Part shown: positions 45,401 through 53,590 of the stretch, in pieces
Layout: each line of letters opens with the position of its first letter
How positions within the stretch are numbered: the first letter of the stretch is position 1
Assembly: GCA_022821275.1 (NCBI GenBank)
Contig: JAJEDY010000028.1
Span: 1-60,021, forward strand
Length of the DNA: 60,021 nucleotides
Source: Candidatus Latescibacterota bacterium
Lineage (GTDB): Bacteria > Latescibacterota > UBA2968
Direction: 5' to 3'
Made by a program: the position numbers and the translations under genes
Notes under the pieces: model-generated
The model's input: the letters and a program-made list of their open reading frames with translations, nothing else
The model's database searches: none
Told to the model about the DNA's origin: nothing

Positions 45401-47237
45401 ATCAGGTATGTACAAGGGCATATTGCCCCTGGTGTACTGTGGTATTGGTGTTGCTTTGGCTCAAGCAAGACGGATAACTGAGGCTGAAGAGGCTTTTGAG
45501 CGGGCTATTGAATGCAGGAAAGAGTCCAAGGGCGACCACTGGGCGCGTGCATTGTTGATGGCAGGGGAGTTTTATCTCGAGCGCGATGATGTGACAAGAG
45601 CTACGGAGTATCTCAAAGCGGCAAAACAGGCGTTTGAAGAAATGGAAATGTCCTATTTTCAGGAGAAAACACAGATGTTATTAAATCAATCAGATGAATC
45701 TACTCACGACAGTGATACCGCATCCGATTCTGAGATTCCAATCAATACGTTATCTGCTGATCGCTTGCGCTTGCTTTACGATGTAAGTCGAGAATTGACA
45801 ACAGAGCGCGATGTCAAAGTGCTATTGGATCGAACTTTGGGTAATTTGTTGGCTGTTTATTCAGCAGAGCGGGTGCTTATTGGAATAAAAAATGAGACCT
45901 CAAAAGACTTTGTTGTTGAAGCTGTTCGTCATCACAATGTAGAAGCAGATGATGTAGCAGAATTGAGTCGGGGTATTATTCGCCGCGTTATTGAAACAAA
46001 TGCACCCATTTTGAGCATTGACGCCCAAACAGACGACAGGCTGAATCGCTACCAAAGCGTGATAGACTACAACATTCGATCTGTATTGTCTGTGCCCGTA
46101 TTCCACCTGAACGAAGGTGTGATGGGTGCGCTATATGTGGATCATCGCGGCATGGACAACGCATTTTCTCAAGAAGACCAAACGTTTTTGCAGGCATTTG
46201 CGAATCTGGTGAGCGTAGCACTGGTCAATGCGAGGATGCACGAACAATTGGAAGAAAAAACGCGATATTTGCAGCAACAGATCGAAAGGCGGTATCAGCT
46301 TGGCGATCTGGTCGGGCAAAGTGATGCCATGCAGAGGGTTTACCAGCTTATCGACCGCGCTGCAAAGAGTGATATTCCCGTACTTGTACAGGGCGAAACA
46401 GGTACAGGCAAAGAATTGGCTGCGCGTGCCATACACTACAATAGCACGCGCAAAGACCAGCGATTTTTGTCGCAAAATTGCGCAGCACTCTCGCCACAGT
46501 TATTGCAGAGTGAGTTGTTTGGACACAAAAAAGGCGCGTTTACAGGAGCGACTGAAAATCATGTTGGGATTTTTGAAGCGGCCAACGGCGGTACGGTTTT
46601 TCTGGATGAAATCGGCGATGCCCCGCCACAGTTGCAAAGGAATTTATTGCGGGTATTGCAAGAATGTGAGGTGCGGCGCGTGGGAGAAACAGAGGACCGC
46701 ACAGTGGATGTACGCATTATTGCAGCGACCAATCGGGATTTAAAACAGGAAATCGAAAAAGGCTCTTTCCGCGAAGACTTGTATTATCGGTTGCGTGTGA
46801 TACAGATCGATATGCCGCCTTTGCGAGAACGCATGGAAGATGTGCCGTTATTGGCCGAACATCTGCTCATCCGAGCAAAAGAAGGTGCAAACAAGTCGGT
46901 TGGAGATCTGACAGTAGGTGCAATCAGGGCACTCGCAAAACACGACTGGCCGGGCAATGTGCGCGAATTGGAGAATGTGATTCGGCGTGCGGTGGCATTG
47001 GCAGAAGAAGGTGGTGAAATCACGTCCGATTTATTTTCAGAAACTGTCGGCCACGCGGTATCAGGTACCTCTCTCGAATATCAGGGGCGTTTACAAGATC
47101 GTATGCAGGAGCATGAGAAACGGTTGGTTATGGATGCACTCGAGAAATACGAGGGCAATATTACGCATACGGCTAAAGCACTGGGGATAACGCGCGCTGG
47201 CCTACAAAAAAAGATCAATCGTTTGGGATTGAGATAG
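42435..47237 (+). CDS. Ser/Thr kinase - ATPase - TPR - GAF - sigma54 activator fusion
   Basis: From the ATG at 42435 the protein has 1600 residues (an in-frame ATG at 42312 would add 41). Residues ~12-270 form a Hanks kinase with GTGGMGEV, catalytic VHRDLKPSN and DMG in place of DFG. A signal-ATPase domain follows, with Walker A SGESGVGKT near 324-332 and Walker B LCLEDIQW, then TPR-like helices (~680-1080) and a GAF domain (~1110-1270). Next is a sigma54-interacting AAA+ domain (GETGTGKE; GAFTGA at 1367-1372) and a Fis-type helix-turn-helix (NITHTAKALGITRAGLQKK) at the end. The GAFTGA loop contacts sigma54, and a sigma54 promoter lies 244 bases past its stop. It most likely senses a signal and activates that promoter. 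Confidence 0.9.
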   Translation: MFENGTILDNKYQIQTHLGTGGMGEVYRVLDLEQDRKCALKILNTMADQEAVHRRFHREFQVLNRFQHPRLVRTYTWGFAEERPYFTMEYLPGKTLEKIIADHAHLGQFRASYFCDLIQQIAEGLAYIHAQGAVHRDLKPSNIMVLETEEGIETTILDMGLAKLRHLHSISITQTGATIGTAEYMSPEQGKGLWVDHRSDIYSLGVILYEMLTGVPPFSGHNPISVIMKHIRESPPPLDEVNIAIPEQTQQIVMKLLAKEPVDRYQSAEEVVRALPSRFVIPDDMQRDVHRKVMRPQFVGRESEMKILRAMLKDVQAGEQRVVLISGESGVGKTRLIEELLGDALIHDFLCLKGAGQEEGGQIYGALINAFQGTTDSMGKAPDSVESDKFSVMERWLQLLKRLQQKQPIVLCLEDIQWVDELTLEFLQYVLRDPEPCPFLLCLTCRWSNLEPLPEEIKNFIHSNAFDRATQIRLKNLPQEASGYLAASMLGERSIPQDALQTLFRETGGLPLFVVEAVRTLVHADVVRQNVPGDWQWGEFPETLLSDDISEILHRRIATLPVMQQRVLEYACVFLNDFSFELLAAVWRGDELELLDMLDDLIAEGLLAPCGEAEDQYRFSQELCRRAIYDHMQDVRRRLLHREIGNILEKTKDAEELIEELADHFAAAEERDKAIKYTRLSGKKALEKHAYHQARMRFEAVRDWTTDDAFESHADAIDFFCDYANVLRCCSQHNSALKLLDEAKALLPDDRNDLKACILNDQGEIHSVLQHEEIAEEYMLEALQLYRELDDLDGEIQALGSLAYLCDVSGRHKEAIAYMYREIEKRRALRGPQNEAFIQGRKGQTTLVEFRFETAKGYLETAVKALQRPGLEHHRIWALNLLPRVYFYLGDLNDAEAVCNEVIGEWQKRGVVYWEAANFLYLGELALERDDFAEALEYAETSSERYLETPRRDYLYRAYAIAAMAAARMEDAEVALEWAEKASEGTQQTSGMYKGILPLVYCGIGVALAQARRITEAEEAFERAIECRKESKGDHWARALLMAGEFYLERDDVTRATEYLKAAKQAFEEMEMSYFQEKTQMLLNQSDESTHDSDTASDSEIPINTLSADRLRLLYDVSRELTTERDVKVLLDRTLGNLLAVYSAERVLIGIKNETSKDFVVEAVRHHNVEADDVAELSRGIIRRVIETNAPILSIDAQTDDRLNRYQSVIDYNIRSVLSVPVFHLNEGVMGALYVDHRGMDNAFSQEDQTFLQAFANLVSVALVNARMHEQLEEKTRYLQQQIERRYQLGDLVGQSDAMQRVYQLIDRAAKSDIPVLVQGETGTGKELAARAIHYNSTRKDQRFLSQNCAALSPQLLQSELFGHKKGAFTGATENHVGIFEAANGGTVFLDEIGDAPPQLQRNLLRVLQECEVRRVGETEDRTVDVRIIAATNRDLKQEIEKGSFREDLYYRLRVIQIDMPPLRERMEDVPLLAEHLLIRAKEGANKSVGDLTVGAIRALAKHDWPGNVRELENVIRRAVALAEEGGEITSDLFSETVGHAVSGTSLEYQGRLQDRMQEHEKRLVMDALEKYEGNITHTAKALGITRAGLQKKINRLGLR

Positions 47238-47249
47238 GCGTTGAACAGG

Positions 47250-47371
47250 TGCATCCAACTGTATGCAGCAATGCATCCCGGTGGATGCACTTTATCTATC
47301 CTTATATAATTCAGATATTTATGTCGATTTTCTTGAAAATAAGTGATTACAAGTGCATCCTGCCGTATGCG
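47250..47371 (+). promoter_or_regulatory. Three palindromic repeats, probable sigma54 enhancer sites
   Basis: The motif TGCATCC-N4-G(G/T)ATGC(A/G) occurs at 47250/47251-47267, 47272-47289 (perfect arms) and 47354-47371. The first two are 22 bases apart centre to centre, about two helical turns, and the third is 82 bases further on. All lie 110-230 bases upstream of the sigma54 promoter, the normal range for activator binding sites. The whole 317-base gap 47238-47554 holds no convincing gene. Confidence 0.7.
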
Positions 47372-47480
47372 CTTGCGCCTGAATCTCGCAGATGTAGCAC
47401 AAACAATTCTTAAATTTTATCTCTTTGTTTTTCAATCACTTGAGCACATTCAAGTGTTTTTTTTTGTGATAGGGAGATCT

Positions 47481-47497
47481 TTGGCACGGATCTTGCA
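47481..47497 (+). promoter_or_regulatory. sigma54 (RpoN) promoter
   Basis: TTGGCACG-GATC-TTGCA matches the -24/-12 consensus TGGCACG-N4-TTGCW. The invariant GG (47483-47484) and GC (47495-47496) are exactly 10 bases apart. Transcription would begin near 47508, leaving about 46 bases before the peptide start codon. Confidence 0.9.
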
Positions 47498-47554
47498 GTA
47501 TGGAAAGGGCGAGACAGTGACAATATGAGATTTTCACATCGTAAGGAGAGTAAT

Positions 47555-47734
47555 ATGGCAACACGACGCAAGTTGACTTTGATCAATGGGACGATAGATA
47601 CAGAAGGTGGTATTCTTATGTATCGAGCTGAGAACAGTTTTGAAGTAGGTGCCTGTCCATCTGGTAGGGTGTCTGTTCCCCCCCTCTCCTTCCCTGATGA
47701 TGAAGATAGGGACAACTTTGACCCAGCTAAGTGA
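47555..47734 (+). CDS. Candidate RiPP precursor peptide
   Basis: The ATG at 47555 is preceded by AAGGAG at 7 bases' distance and gives 59 residues. An N-terminal leader-like half (basic MATRRKLTL, then GTIDTEGGILMY) is followed by a core-like half with a single Cys (VGACPSGRVSVPPL) and an acidic end (DDEDRDNFDPAK). It lies directly between the sigma54 promoter and a radical SAM/SPASM maturase, the usual place for a precursor. The single Cys with many Asp/Glu residues would suit a Cys-to-Asp/Glu thioether crosslink. No homologue is known to me, and a small regulatory or structural protein remains possible. Confidence 0.7.
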   Translation: MATRRKLTLINGTIDTEGGILMYRAENSFEVGACPSGRVSVPPLSFPDDEDRDNFDPAK

Positions 47735-47763
47735 ATCATCATCTATTCTAAGGAGTGCGCAGT

Positions 47764-49212
47764 ATGCTATGCATTCAAAAATGTGACCTGCATCTTTTTC
47801 AAACAAAAGAGCAAAAACAGCCAGTTGTCTATCAGGTGGAGACCGGTCTGTTTTTTATGCTGGATACACTCTTTCAGTCGATTTTAGAATGTTGCGAGGG
47901 CTTGTCTGTCTCACAGGTTGTTCAGATGCTGGTCGGTCAATACGAGGCAGAAGAAATTGCCCAGGCCATCGAGGAACTGACGCATGTGGGTTTGATTTCC
48001 GATGGTGCACTACCTGTGGTGCCTAATGTGCCGACAGCAGAAGGGGTGGCAGCCTGTGGCGTATCGCTGACAGATCGTTTGCAGGTGTCGTTGCACGTTT
48101 CGCATACGTGTAATATCCAATGTGCGTATTGCTTTGCCCACGGCGGGGATTATGGCGGTAAAGCCATGCTGATGCAACCAGATGTTGCCGAGCAAGCCAT
48201 ACGATGGATCATCACTGAGGCTCAGATGTTCGGACGGTGCCAGATTGATTTTTTTGGCGGAGAGCCGCTTCTGAATTTTCCGCTATTGTGCAAGCTGGTG
48301 CCGTTTGCCAGGTTCCTGGGAGCGCGATTGGGTGTGCAGGTTGGTTTTGGCATTGTGACCAATGGCACGTTGTTGACCGACGAGATGAAGCGATTTTTGG
48401 TTGATGAAAAGTTTCAGATTAAGGTCAGCCTGGATGGGGGACGCAAAACACAGGATCGCATTCGCAAGTTTCACAATGGTTCTGGTACTTATGATGTTGT
48501 GGCTAAGAATGTGAAAAAGCTGACTGCTGAGGTGCCTGAGCGCATTCATTTGCAAGCCATTATGACCGCGTATGATATGGATGAGGATCGGATTGCCGAT
48601 GCGTTGCGTTCTCTGGGTACTGATAACGCGCTCATCGGTCCCGCTGTTGTCTCCCCCGATGCGCCATACGCCATTCGAGAAGAACACATCCCCGCGTTGA
48701 AGCAGCAGATTTACAAGCGGAGCCGCCGTGCGCTCAAAGCGATTTTAAGTGGTGACGAGGGTGAAGATGAAGAGTTTGATTCGCGGATCCGAAAATTGCT
48801 GACGCGCGCAAAATCCTGTCACGGGTGTCTCGGCGGTAAGCAGTATTTGGCTGTTGCAGCAGATGGGGCGATTTATTTTTGCTCGAGCCTGGCCGATGCG
48901 CCCGAGTTTAAGATGGGTGATGTGTTTGCGGGTATTGATCGCGAAAAGCAGCAGCATTTTGACGCGCAGTTCAATGTCAATAATCGGCCTGAGTGCAAAA
49001 CGTGCTGGGCGCGCAACTTGTGTGGTGGCGGATGTCTTTGGGATGCGCGGACGACGACGGGTGATCCGATGTATCCCAATCCGGTCTCTTGTGAGCAGAC
49101 GCGCTATAAATACGAACTGGCGATGGAGATGTGTCTGGAAATTTCAGAAGCCGATACGTCTTTATTGCAGCGACGATATGATCTGGAAGTGACATCTGAA
49201 GCAGAGAAGTAA
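47764..49212 (+). CDS. Radical SAM/SPASM peptide maturase (QhpD-like)
   Basis: From the ATG at 47764 (AGGAG 8 bases upstream) the protein has 482 residues. Residues ~1-80 resemble a PqqD-like peptide-binding (RRE-type) domain. The radical SAM core has CNIQCAYC for the catalytic 4Fe-4S cluster, then DFFGGEPLLN. The SPASM region has CHGCLGGKQYLAVAADGAIYFC-type cysteines and CKTCWARNLCGGGCLWDA. The overall pattern is closest to QhpD and related thioether-forming maturases, which join Cys to Asp or Glu side chains. The likely substrate is the 59-residue peptide encoded 29 bases upstream. Confidence 0.9.
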   Translation: MLCIQKCDLHLFQTKEQKQPVVYQVETGLFFMLDTLFQSILECCEGLSVSQVVQMLVGQYEAEEIAQAIEELTHVGLISDGALPVVPNVPTAEGVAACGVSLTDRLQVSLHVSHTCNIQCAYCFAHGGDYGGKAMLMQPDVAEQAIRWIITEAQMFGRCQIDFFGGEPLLNFPLLCKLVPFARFLGARLGVQVGFGIVTNGTLLTDEMKRFLVDEKFQIKVSLDGGRKTQDRIRKFHNGSGTYDVVAKNVKKLTAEVPERIHLQAIMTAYDMDEDRIADALRSLGTDNALIGPAVVSPDAPYAIREEHIPALKQQIYKRSRRALKAILSGDEGEDEEFDSRIRKLLTRAKSCHGCLGGKQYLAVAADGAIYFCSSLADAPEFKMGDVFAGIDREKQQHFDAQFNVNNRPECKTCWARNLCGGGCLWDARTTTGDPMYPNPVSCEQTRYKYELAMEMCLEISEADTSLLQRRYDLEVTSEAEK

Positions 49213-49262
49213 AGAGGTAGCAGCGTTCTTAGAGCACCTGGGGAAGAAGCAGGGACTTGTGG

Positions 49263-50231
49263 ATGATTAGCATCGATAAATGGCCGCTCATTGGACAGCA
49301 CCCGTTACTCTTAGACATGCAAAAGCGCGCGTACCGCGTGGCAAATAGCGAATTGCCCGTCAACATCAATGGAGAAACTGGCACGGGCAAGGAATTACTC
49401 GCCCGTTATATCCACGAAATGAGTCACCGCAACAGGGGACCCTTTGTAACCGTTGACTGTGGCGTACTCTCTTCTGAAATGTCTCGCAGCGAGTTATTTG
49501 GACATATTCGAGGTGCTTTTACCGGCGCCAGCGAAACGCGCACCGGACTGGTTGAATCTGCCCGGGGCGGCACACTATTCCTCGATGAAGTGGGCGAATT
49601 GCCCGCCAACCTCCAGTTGCAATTGCTACGCCTGGTACAGGAACAGGAATTTCGCCGCGTAGGCGAAGCATCCATGCGCCGGTCCGACGTGCGCTTAATC
49701 ACTGCGACACACTGCAACTTGCGAAAAATGGTGCGAAAAGGAACATTTCGAGAAGACCTCTATTACCGCTTAAGTGTCGTACCTCTAAAATTGCCACCCC
49801 TGCGGAAGCGACTGAGCGATTTGCCACTTCTGGTCACGCATTTTTGCAAGGATATGAAAGGATACACCCGCGCGTTTTCCCCCGAAGTAATTCAAAGAAT
49901 GTCGCGTTATGCATGGCCTGGCAATGTTCGGGAATTGCAACACGAAGTCGCCCGATTGATGGTCATGGTCGAAGGTAGAATTATCCGCGTATCCGACCTG
50001 CGCCCTCGCATTCGAGGAGCAAAAGCCGAGGTCGATGTATTTGACCTCCCGTTTAAAGAAGCCAGACAACTGGCAAATAGTCAGTTTATGCAAGAATATA
50101 TCCACAGAGCTTTGCAGCGAACACAGGGCAATGTAACGGAAGCAGCGCGACAATGCGGAATTGGCCGACAGTATTTCCAGTTGCGTATGTCTGAACACGG
50201 GCTAAGGTCGGCATATTACAAGAAAAAATAA
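49263..50231 (+). CDS. Stand-alone sigma54 activator (PspF-like)
   Basis: From the ATG at 49263 the protein has 322 residues and no N-terminal receiver or sensor domain. It has Walker A GETGTGKE, GAFTGA in the sigma54-contact loop, LFLDEVGE (Walker B), RFREDLYYRL-like sensor segments and a C-terminal Fis-type helix-turn-helix (NVTEAARQCGIGRQYFQL). Lacking a sensor, it would be active unless held back by a partner, as PspF is by PspA. It is 50 bases downstream of the maturase and before a terminator, so it is in the sigma54 operon and may amplify its own expression. Confidence 0.92.
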   Translation: MISIDKWPLIGQHPLLLDMQKRAYRVANSELPVNINGETGTGKELLARYIHEMSHRNRGPFVTVDCGVLSSEMSRSELFGHIRGAFTGASETRTGLVESARGGTLFLDEVGELPANLQLQLLRLVQEQEFRRVGEASMRRSDVRLITATHCNLRKMVRKGTFREDLYYRLSVVPLKLPPLRKRLSDLPLLVTHFCKDMKGYTRAFSPEVIQRMSRYAWPGNVRELQHEVARLMVMVEGRIIRVSDLRPRIRGAKAEVDVFDLPFKEARQLANSQFMQEYIHRALQRTQGNVTEAARQCGIGRQYFQLRMSEHGLRSAYYKKK

Positions 50232-50266
50232 CACTTCGAAAAGCGCGAATCAACGGACGGGATACT

Positions 50267-50303
50267 AAAAACGTCAATGGAAAAACCCATTGACGTTTTT
50301 TAT
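50267..50303 (+). terminator. Rho-independent terminator closing the sigma54 operon
   Basis: AAAAACGTCAATGG (50267-50280) pairs exactly with CCATTGACGTTTTT (50287-50300) around a six-base loop, with a T-rich end (TTTTTATTGC). It is 36 bases after the stop codon of the second activator and 48 bases before the next gene. It is the clearest terminator in the window. Confidence 0.9.
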
Positions 50304-50350
50304 TGCAAGACTTTTCTTGAGCTTATCTCAACTCTTCACAAGGACCAGTC

Positions 50351-53300
50351 ATGCAATACATCGCCGACGTACACCTGCACTCGCGTTTTGCCCGCGCAAC
50401 CAGCAAAACCTTAAACCCCGAAAACCTGTATCGCTGGAGCCTCATCAAAGGTCTGACAGTCGTGGGCACCGGAGATTTCACCCACCCGGTATGGTTTGAA
50501 GAACTGCGCGACCAGCTCGAACCAGCCGAAGAAGGGCTATACCAATTGCGCCCAGACCTCAGACGAGGCATCGACGCCGAATTGCCGCCAGCCTGTCGCG
50601 GACAAATGCGGTTTGTACTCTCGGTCGAAATCAGTCTCATATACAAAAAAAACGACAAAACCAGAAAAATTCATCACGTCGTCCTGATGCCGAATTTTGA
50701 CGCAGCAGCGCGCTTGAATGCCCGACTTGGCGCAATAGGGAATCTGAAATCCGACGGACGACCCATCCTCGGCCTGGACAGCCGGGACCTCGTAGAAATC
50801 TGTCTGGAAGCCTGTGACGACGTCCTATTTATACCCGCCCACATCTGGACCCCTCATTTTGCGGTCCTCGGCGCGAGTTCCGGATTTGACACCCTGGAAG
50901 AATGTTTTGAAGACATGCTCCCCCACATCTTCGCCGTAGAAACCGGCCTATCCTCCGACCCGCCGATGAACTGGCGCCTATCCATGCTGGACAACTACGC
51001 AATCGTCTCCAATTCGGATGCCCACTCCCCACAAAAACTCGCCCGTGAAGCCACCTGCTTTGACACAGACCTATCATTCCGCGGAATGTACGACGCATTA
51101 AAAGACCGCGACCCAACGCGATTCACAGGCACACTGGAATTTTATCCCGAAGAAGGCAAATACCACTTTGACGGACACAGAAAATGCGACATCTGCTGGA
51201 AACCCGCCCAAACCCTCGACGCAGACGGAATCTGCCCCATATGTGACCGCAAATTAACCGTAGGCGTACTCCACCGCGTTGAAAAACTCGCAGACCGCGC
51301 AGAAGGCGACCGCCCCGACGTGGCGATGCCCTTTGAAAACTTGATCCCACTGCCGGAAATCATCGGCTCGGTCCTCCAAGTAGGCCCCACCAGCAAACGC
51401 GTACAAACCGTGTATGAGCAAATGCTCGCAACACACGGAGCAGAATTAAAAATCCTACGCGAACTGCCCATCGAAGAAATCGCAAAAACCGGAGACCCCC
51501 TCATCGCCGAAGGCATTCGACGCACGCGCGAAGGAGAAGTTCACATAGACCCGGGATACGACGGCGTGTACGGAAAAATTCAAGTCTTCTCCGACGAAGA
51601 CCGCGCACTCCTGAGCGGACAGGACTCCCTCTTTCACATACCAGCCGCAGAGCCTTCAAAAGAGAAAGAAGAGGACGCGAGTCTGGACAAGAGCACAGAA
51701 ACCTCGATAGTCAAAGATTCTCCTTCCCCCTTCACACTTCCCCCTCCACACTTCCCCTTCCACGACCCCCACCAGCAAGCAGCCGTAACAATGGACAAAG
51801 GTCCCGTCATCGTAACAGCGGGACCCGGCACAGGAAAAACCCGGGTACTCACCCATCGCGTCATCGACCTGATCCAGAACCGCGGCGTATCGCCCGCTTC
51901 CGTCATGGCCGTAACATTCACCAACCGCGCCGCAACTGAAATGTGGGAACGGATAGTCGCATTATCCTCGGGAGGCGAAGAACTGGTACCCATGCGCGTG
52001 GGCACATTCCACCGGTTGGCACTGAACCTCTTGCGAGAATACGCTCCCGAGCGATTGGGCGCAATTGCCGACCGCGGAGAAACCCGTGCTATAATGCAGG
52101 AAGTAATCGCCGACATCGACACCGAAATATCGGCTGATGACGCGCTCTCCCAAATTTCGCTATGCAAAGCCGAAGGACATGAAATACCTGACATCACCGA
52201 CACCGAATTCCAGACCATTTACACAAATTATCAACATCGCCTGACCACTTATGGCCTCATGGACTTTGACGACATCTTACTCATCCTCCACAACGTGCTC
52301 TCCGGCGATATCTTACAAACCGTCCAGACGCGATTCTCCCACGTACTCATCGATGAATTTCAGGACGTCAACGCCGTACAATACGCACTAATTCAAAAAT
52401 TGGCCGGAGATGGTTCCGGGCTATTCGTCATCGGCGACCCCGACCAGGCCATCTACGGTTTTCGAGGTGCGAGCGCGGAATATTTTGCACAATTAAAAAC
52501 GGACTTTCCCCACGCGAACGAAGTAATCCTACAACAATCATATCGCTCCACACCTCAGATCATCTCCGCAGCATCCAGCCTGCTACGCGGACGATCGTAC
52601 GTCCCCGTACGAGAAAACGGCCCAAACCTCAGGATATTATCCACACCCGGCGAAACGGGTGAAGGCATCGCCATCGTAGAAGAAATCTCTCGAATGGTCG
52701 GCGGCGCAGACCTGTTACAAGCCAACGAAGAAGGCAAACGCAGCCTGGACGACTTCGCCGTTTTATTCCGCACCGGACGCCAGGCAGACGCCCTGGAAAC
52801 CTGCTTCTTACAAGCCGGTATTCCCTATCGCGTCATCGGACAAAAAAGTTATCTGGATGCAGCCTCGGTACAACACGCCCTATCGTTTTTTAAGTGCGTC
52901 TTGCGAGACGACCTTTCCGCGATCGACCCAACCACCAGAGATATAATCGACCTCCTCTCCATCCCCGCATTTGACCCCGGCCGAGAAGCCCGCGCATCAA
53001 TGCGCCAGCAAGATCAAAACGCCGTGCTATCAGACACTGTACAGGAAAAATTGGACACCGCGATAGAAGCTGTAAATCGCTTTCGCGATGACCTATCCCA
53101 CCTATCGCCTTCCGAATTCATAGCAAAGTGGGCAGAAGAATTTGCGACATCAGACGATATCGAACTCGAGAGATTGGGCCTTCTGGCTCAGGGCGTAGAT
53201 ACCATCACAGAATTATTGGAAATTATCGCCCTGGGACAGGATGGTGATTTTGTACGTCGTGGAAAAATTGCGCGCCCCGAAGCCGTCACGCTCATGACCT

Positions 53301-53590
53301 TGCATGCGTCCAAGGGCCTGGAATTCCCCGTGGTATTCATCTGTGGGGTTGAGGAAGGATTAATCCCGCACGCCGAAGCGGAAATCGAAGAAGAAAAGCG
53401 GCTATTTTTTGTCGGCATAACCCGCGGACAAGACGAAGTGATCTTAACCCGTGCCCGAAGCCGCAGGCGGTTTGGCGAACGCATCGCGCCCGAAATATCG
53501 CGCTTTGTCGCCGATATACCCGAAGACATCATCGACACGGTCGATCTGCGAACCAGACGCAAACCCGCCGAACAACTATCCCTATTTTAA
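50351..53590 (+). CDS. PHP - zinc ribbon - UvrD/PcrA helicase fusion
   Basis: The 1079-residue protein begins with a PHP-type phosphoesterase domain (residues 1-270; His8 and His10 in DVHLHSRF, VVGTGDFTHP, FIPAHIWTP). A four-Cys zinc ribbon follows (CDICWKPAQTLD and CPICDRKL, near 279-300). The UvrD/Rep-type superfamily-1 helicase begins near 475, with Walker A GPGTGKT at about 490-497, FTNRAATEM, DEFQDVNAVQY and the late MTLHASKGLEFPVVF. Such fusions are found in several bacterial groups and probably act in DNA repair. Its 3' end overlaps the convergent gene by nine bases. Confidence 0.92.
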   Translation: MQYIADVHLHSRFARATSKTLNPENLYRWSLIKGLTVVGTGDFTHPVWFEELRDQLEPAEEGLYQLRPDLRRGIDAELPPACRGQMRFVLSVEISLIYKKNDKTRKIHHVVLMPNFDAAARLNARLGAIGNLKSDGRPILGLDSRDLVEICLEACDDVLFIPAHIWTPHFAVLGASSGFDTLEECFEDMLPHIFAVETGLSSDPPMNWRLSMLDNYAIVSNSDAHSPQKLAREATCFDTDLSFRGMYDALKDRDPTRFTGTLEFYPEEGKYHFDGHRKCDICWKPAQTLDADGICPICDRKLTVGVLHRVEKLADRAEGDRPDVAMPFENLIPLPEIIGSVLQVGPTSKRVQTVYEQMLATHGAELKILRELPIEEIAKTGDPLIAEGIRRTREGEVHIDPGYDGVYGKIQVFSDEDRALLSGQDSLFHIPAAEPSKEKEEDASLDKSTETSIVKDSPSPFTLPPPHFPFHDPHQQAAVTMDKGPVIVTAGPGTGKTRVLTHRVIDLIQNRGVSPASVMAVTFTNRAATEMWERIVALSSGGEELVPMRVGTFHRLALNLLREYAPERLGAIADRGETRAIMQEVIADIDTEISADDALSQISLCKAEGHEIPDITDTEFQTIYTNYQHRLTTYGLMDFDDILLILHNVLSGDILQTVQTRFSHVLIDEFQDVNAVQYALIQKLAGDGSGLFVIGDPDQAIYGFRGASAEYFAQLKTDFPHANEVILQQSYRSTPQIISAASSLLRGRSYVPVRENGPNLRILSTPGETGEGIAIVEEISRMVGGADLLQANEEGKRSLDDFAVLFRTGRQADALETCFLQAGIPYRVIGQKSYLDAASVQHALSFFKCVLRDDLSAIDPTTRDIIDLLSIPAFDPGREARASMRQQDQNAVLSDTVQEKLDTAIEAVNRFRDDLSHLSPSEFIAKWAEEFATSDDIELERLGLLAQGVDTITELLEIIALGQDGDFVRRGKIARPEAVTLMTLHASKGLEFPVVFICGVEEGLIPHAEAEIEEEKRLFFVGITRGQDEVILTRARSRRRFGERIAPEISRFVADIPEDIIDTVDLRTRRKPAEQLSLF

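Noticed and set aside
47272-47289. Terminator for the kinase-activator gene
   Set aside because: The palindrome is one of three related copies and lacks a T-tract directly after the stem; a binding site explains it better.
47343-47528. Small plus-strand frame of 61 codons before the peptide gene
   Set aside because: It spans the enhancer repeat and the sigma54 promoter, so it cannot be expressed from that promoter, and it has no ribosome binding site.
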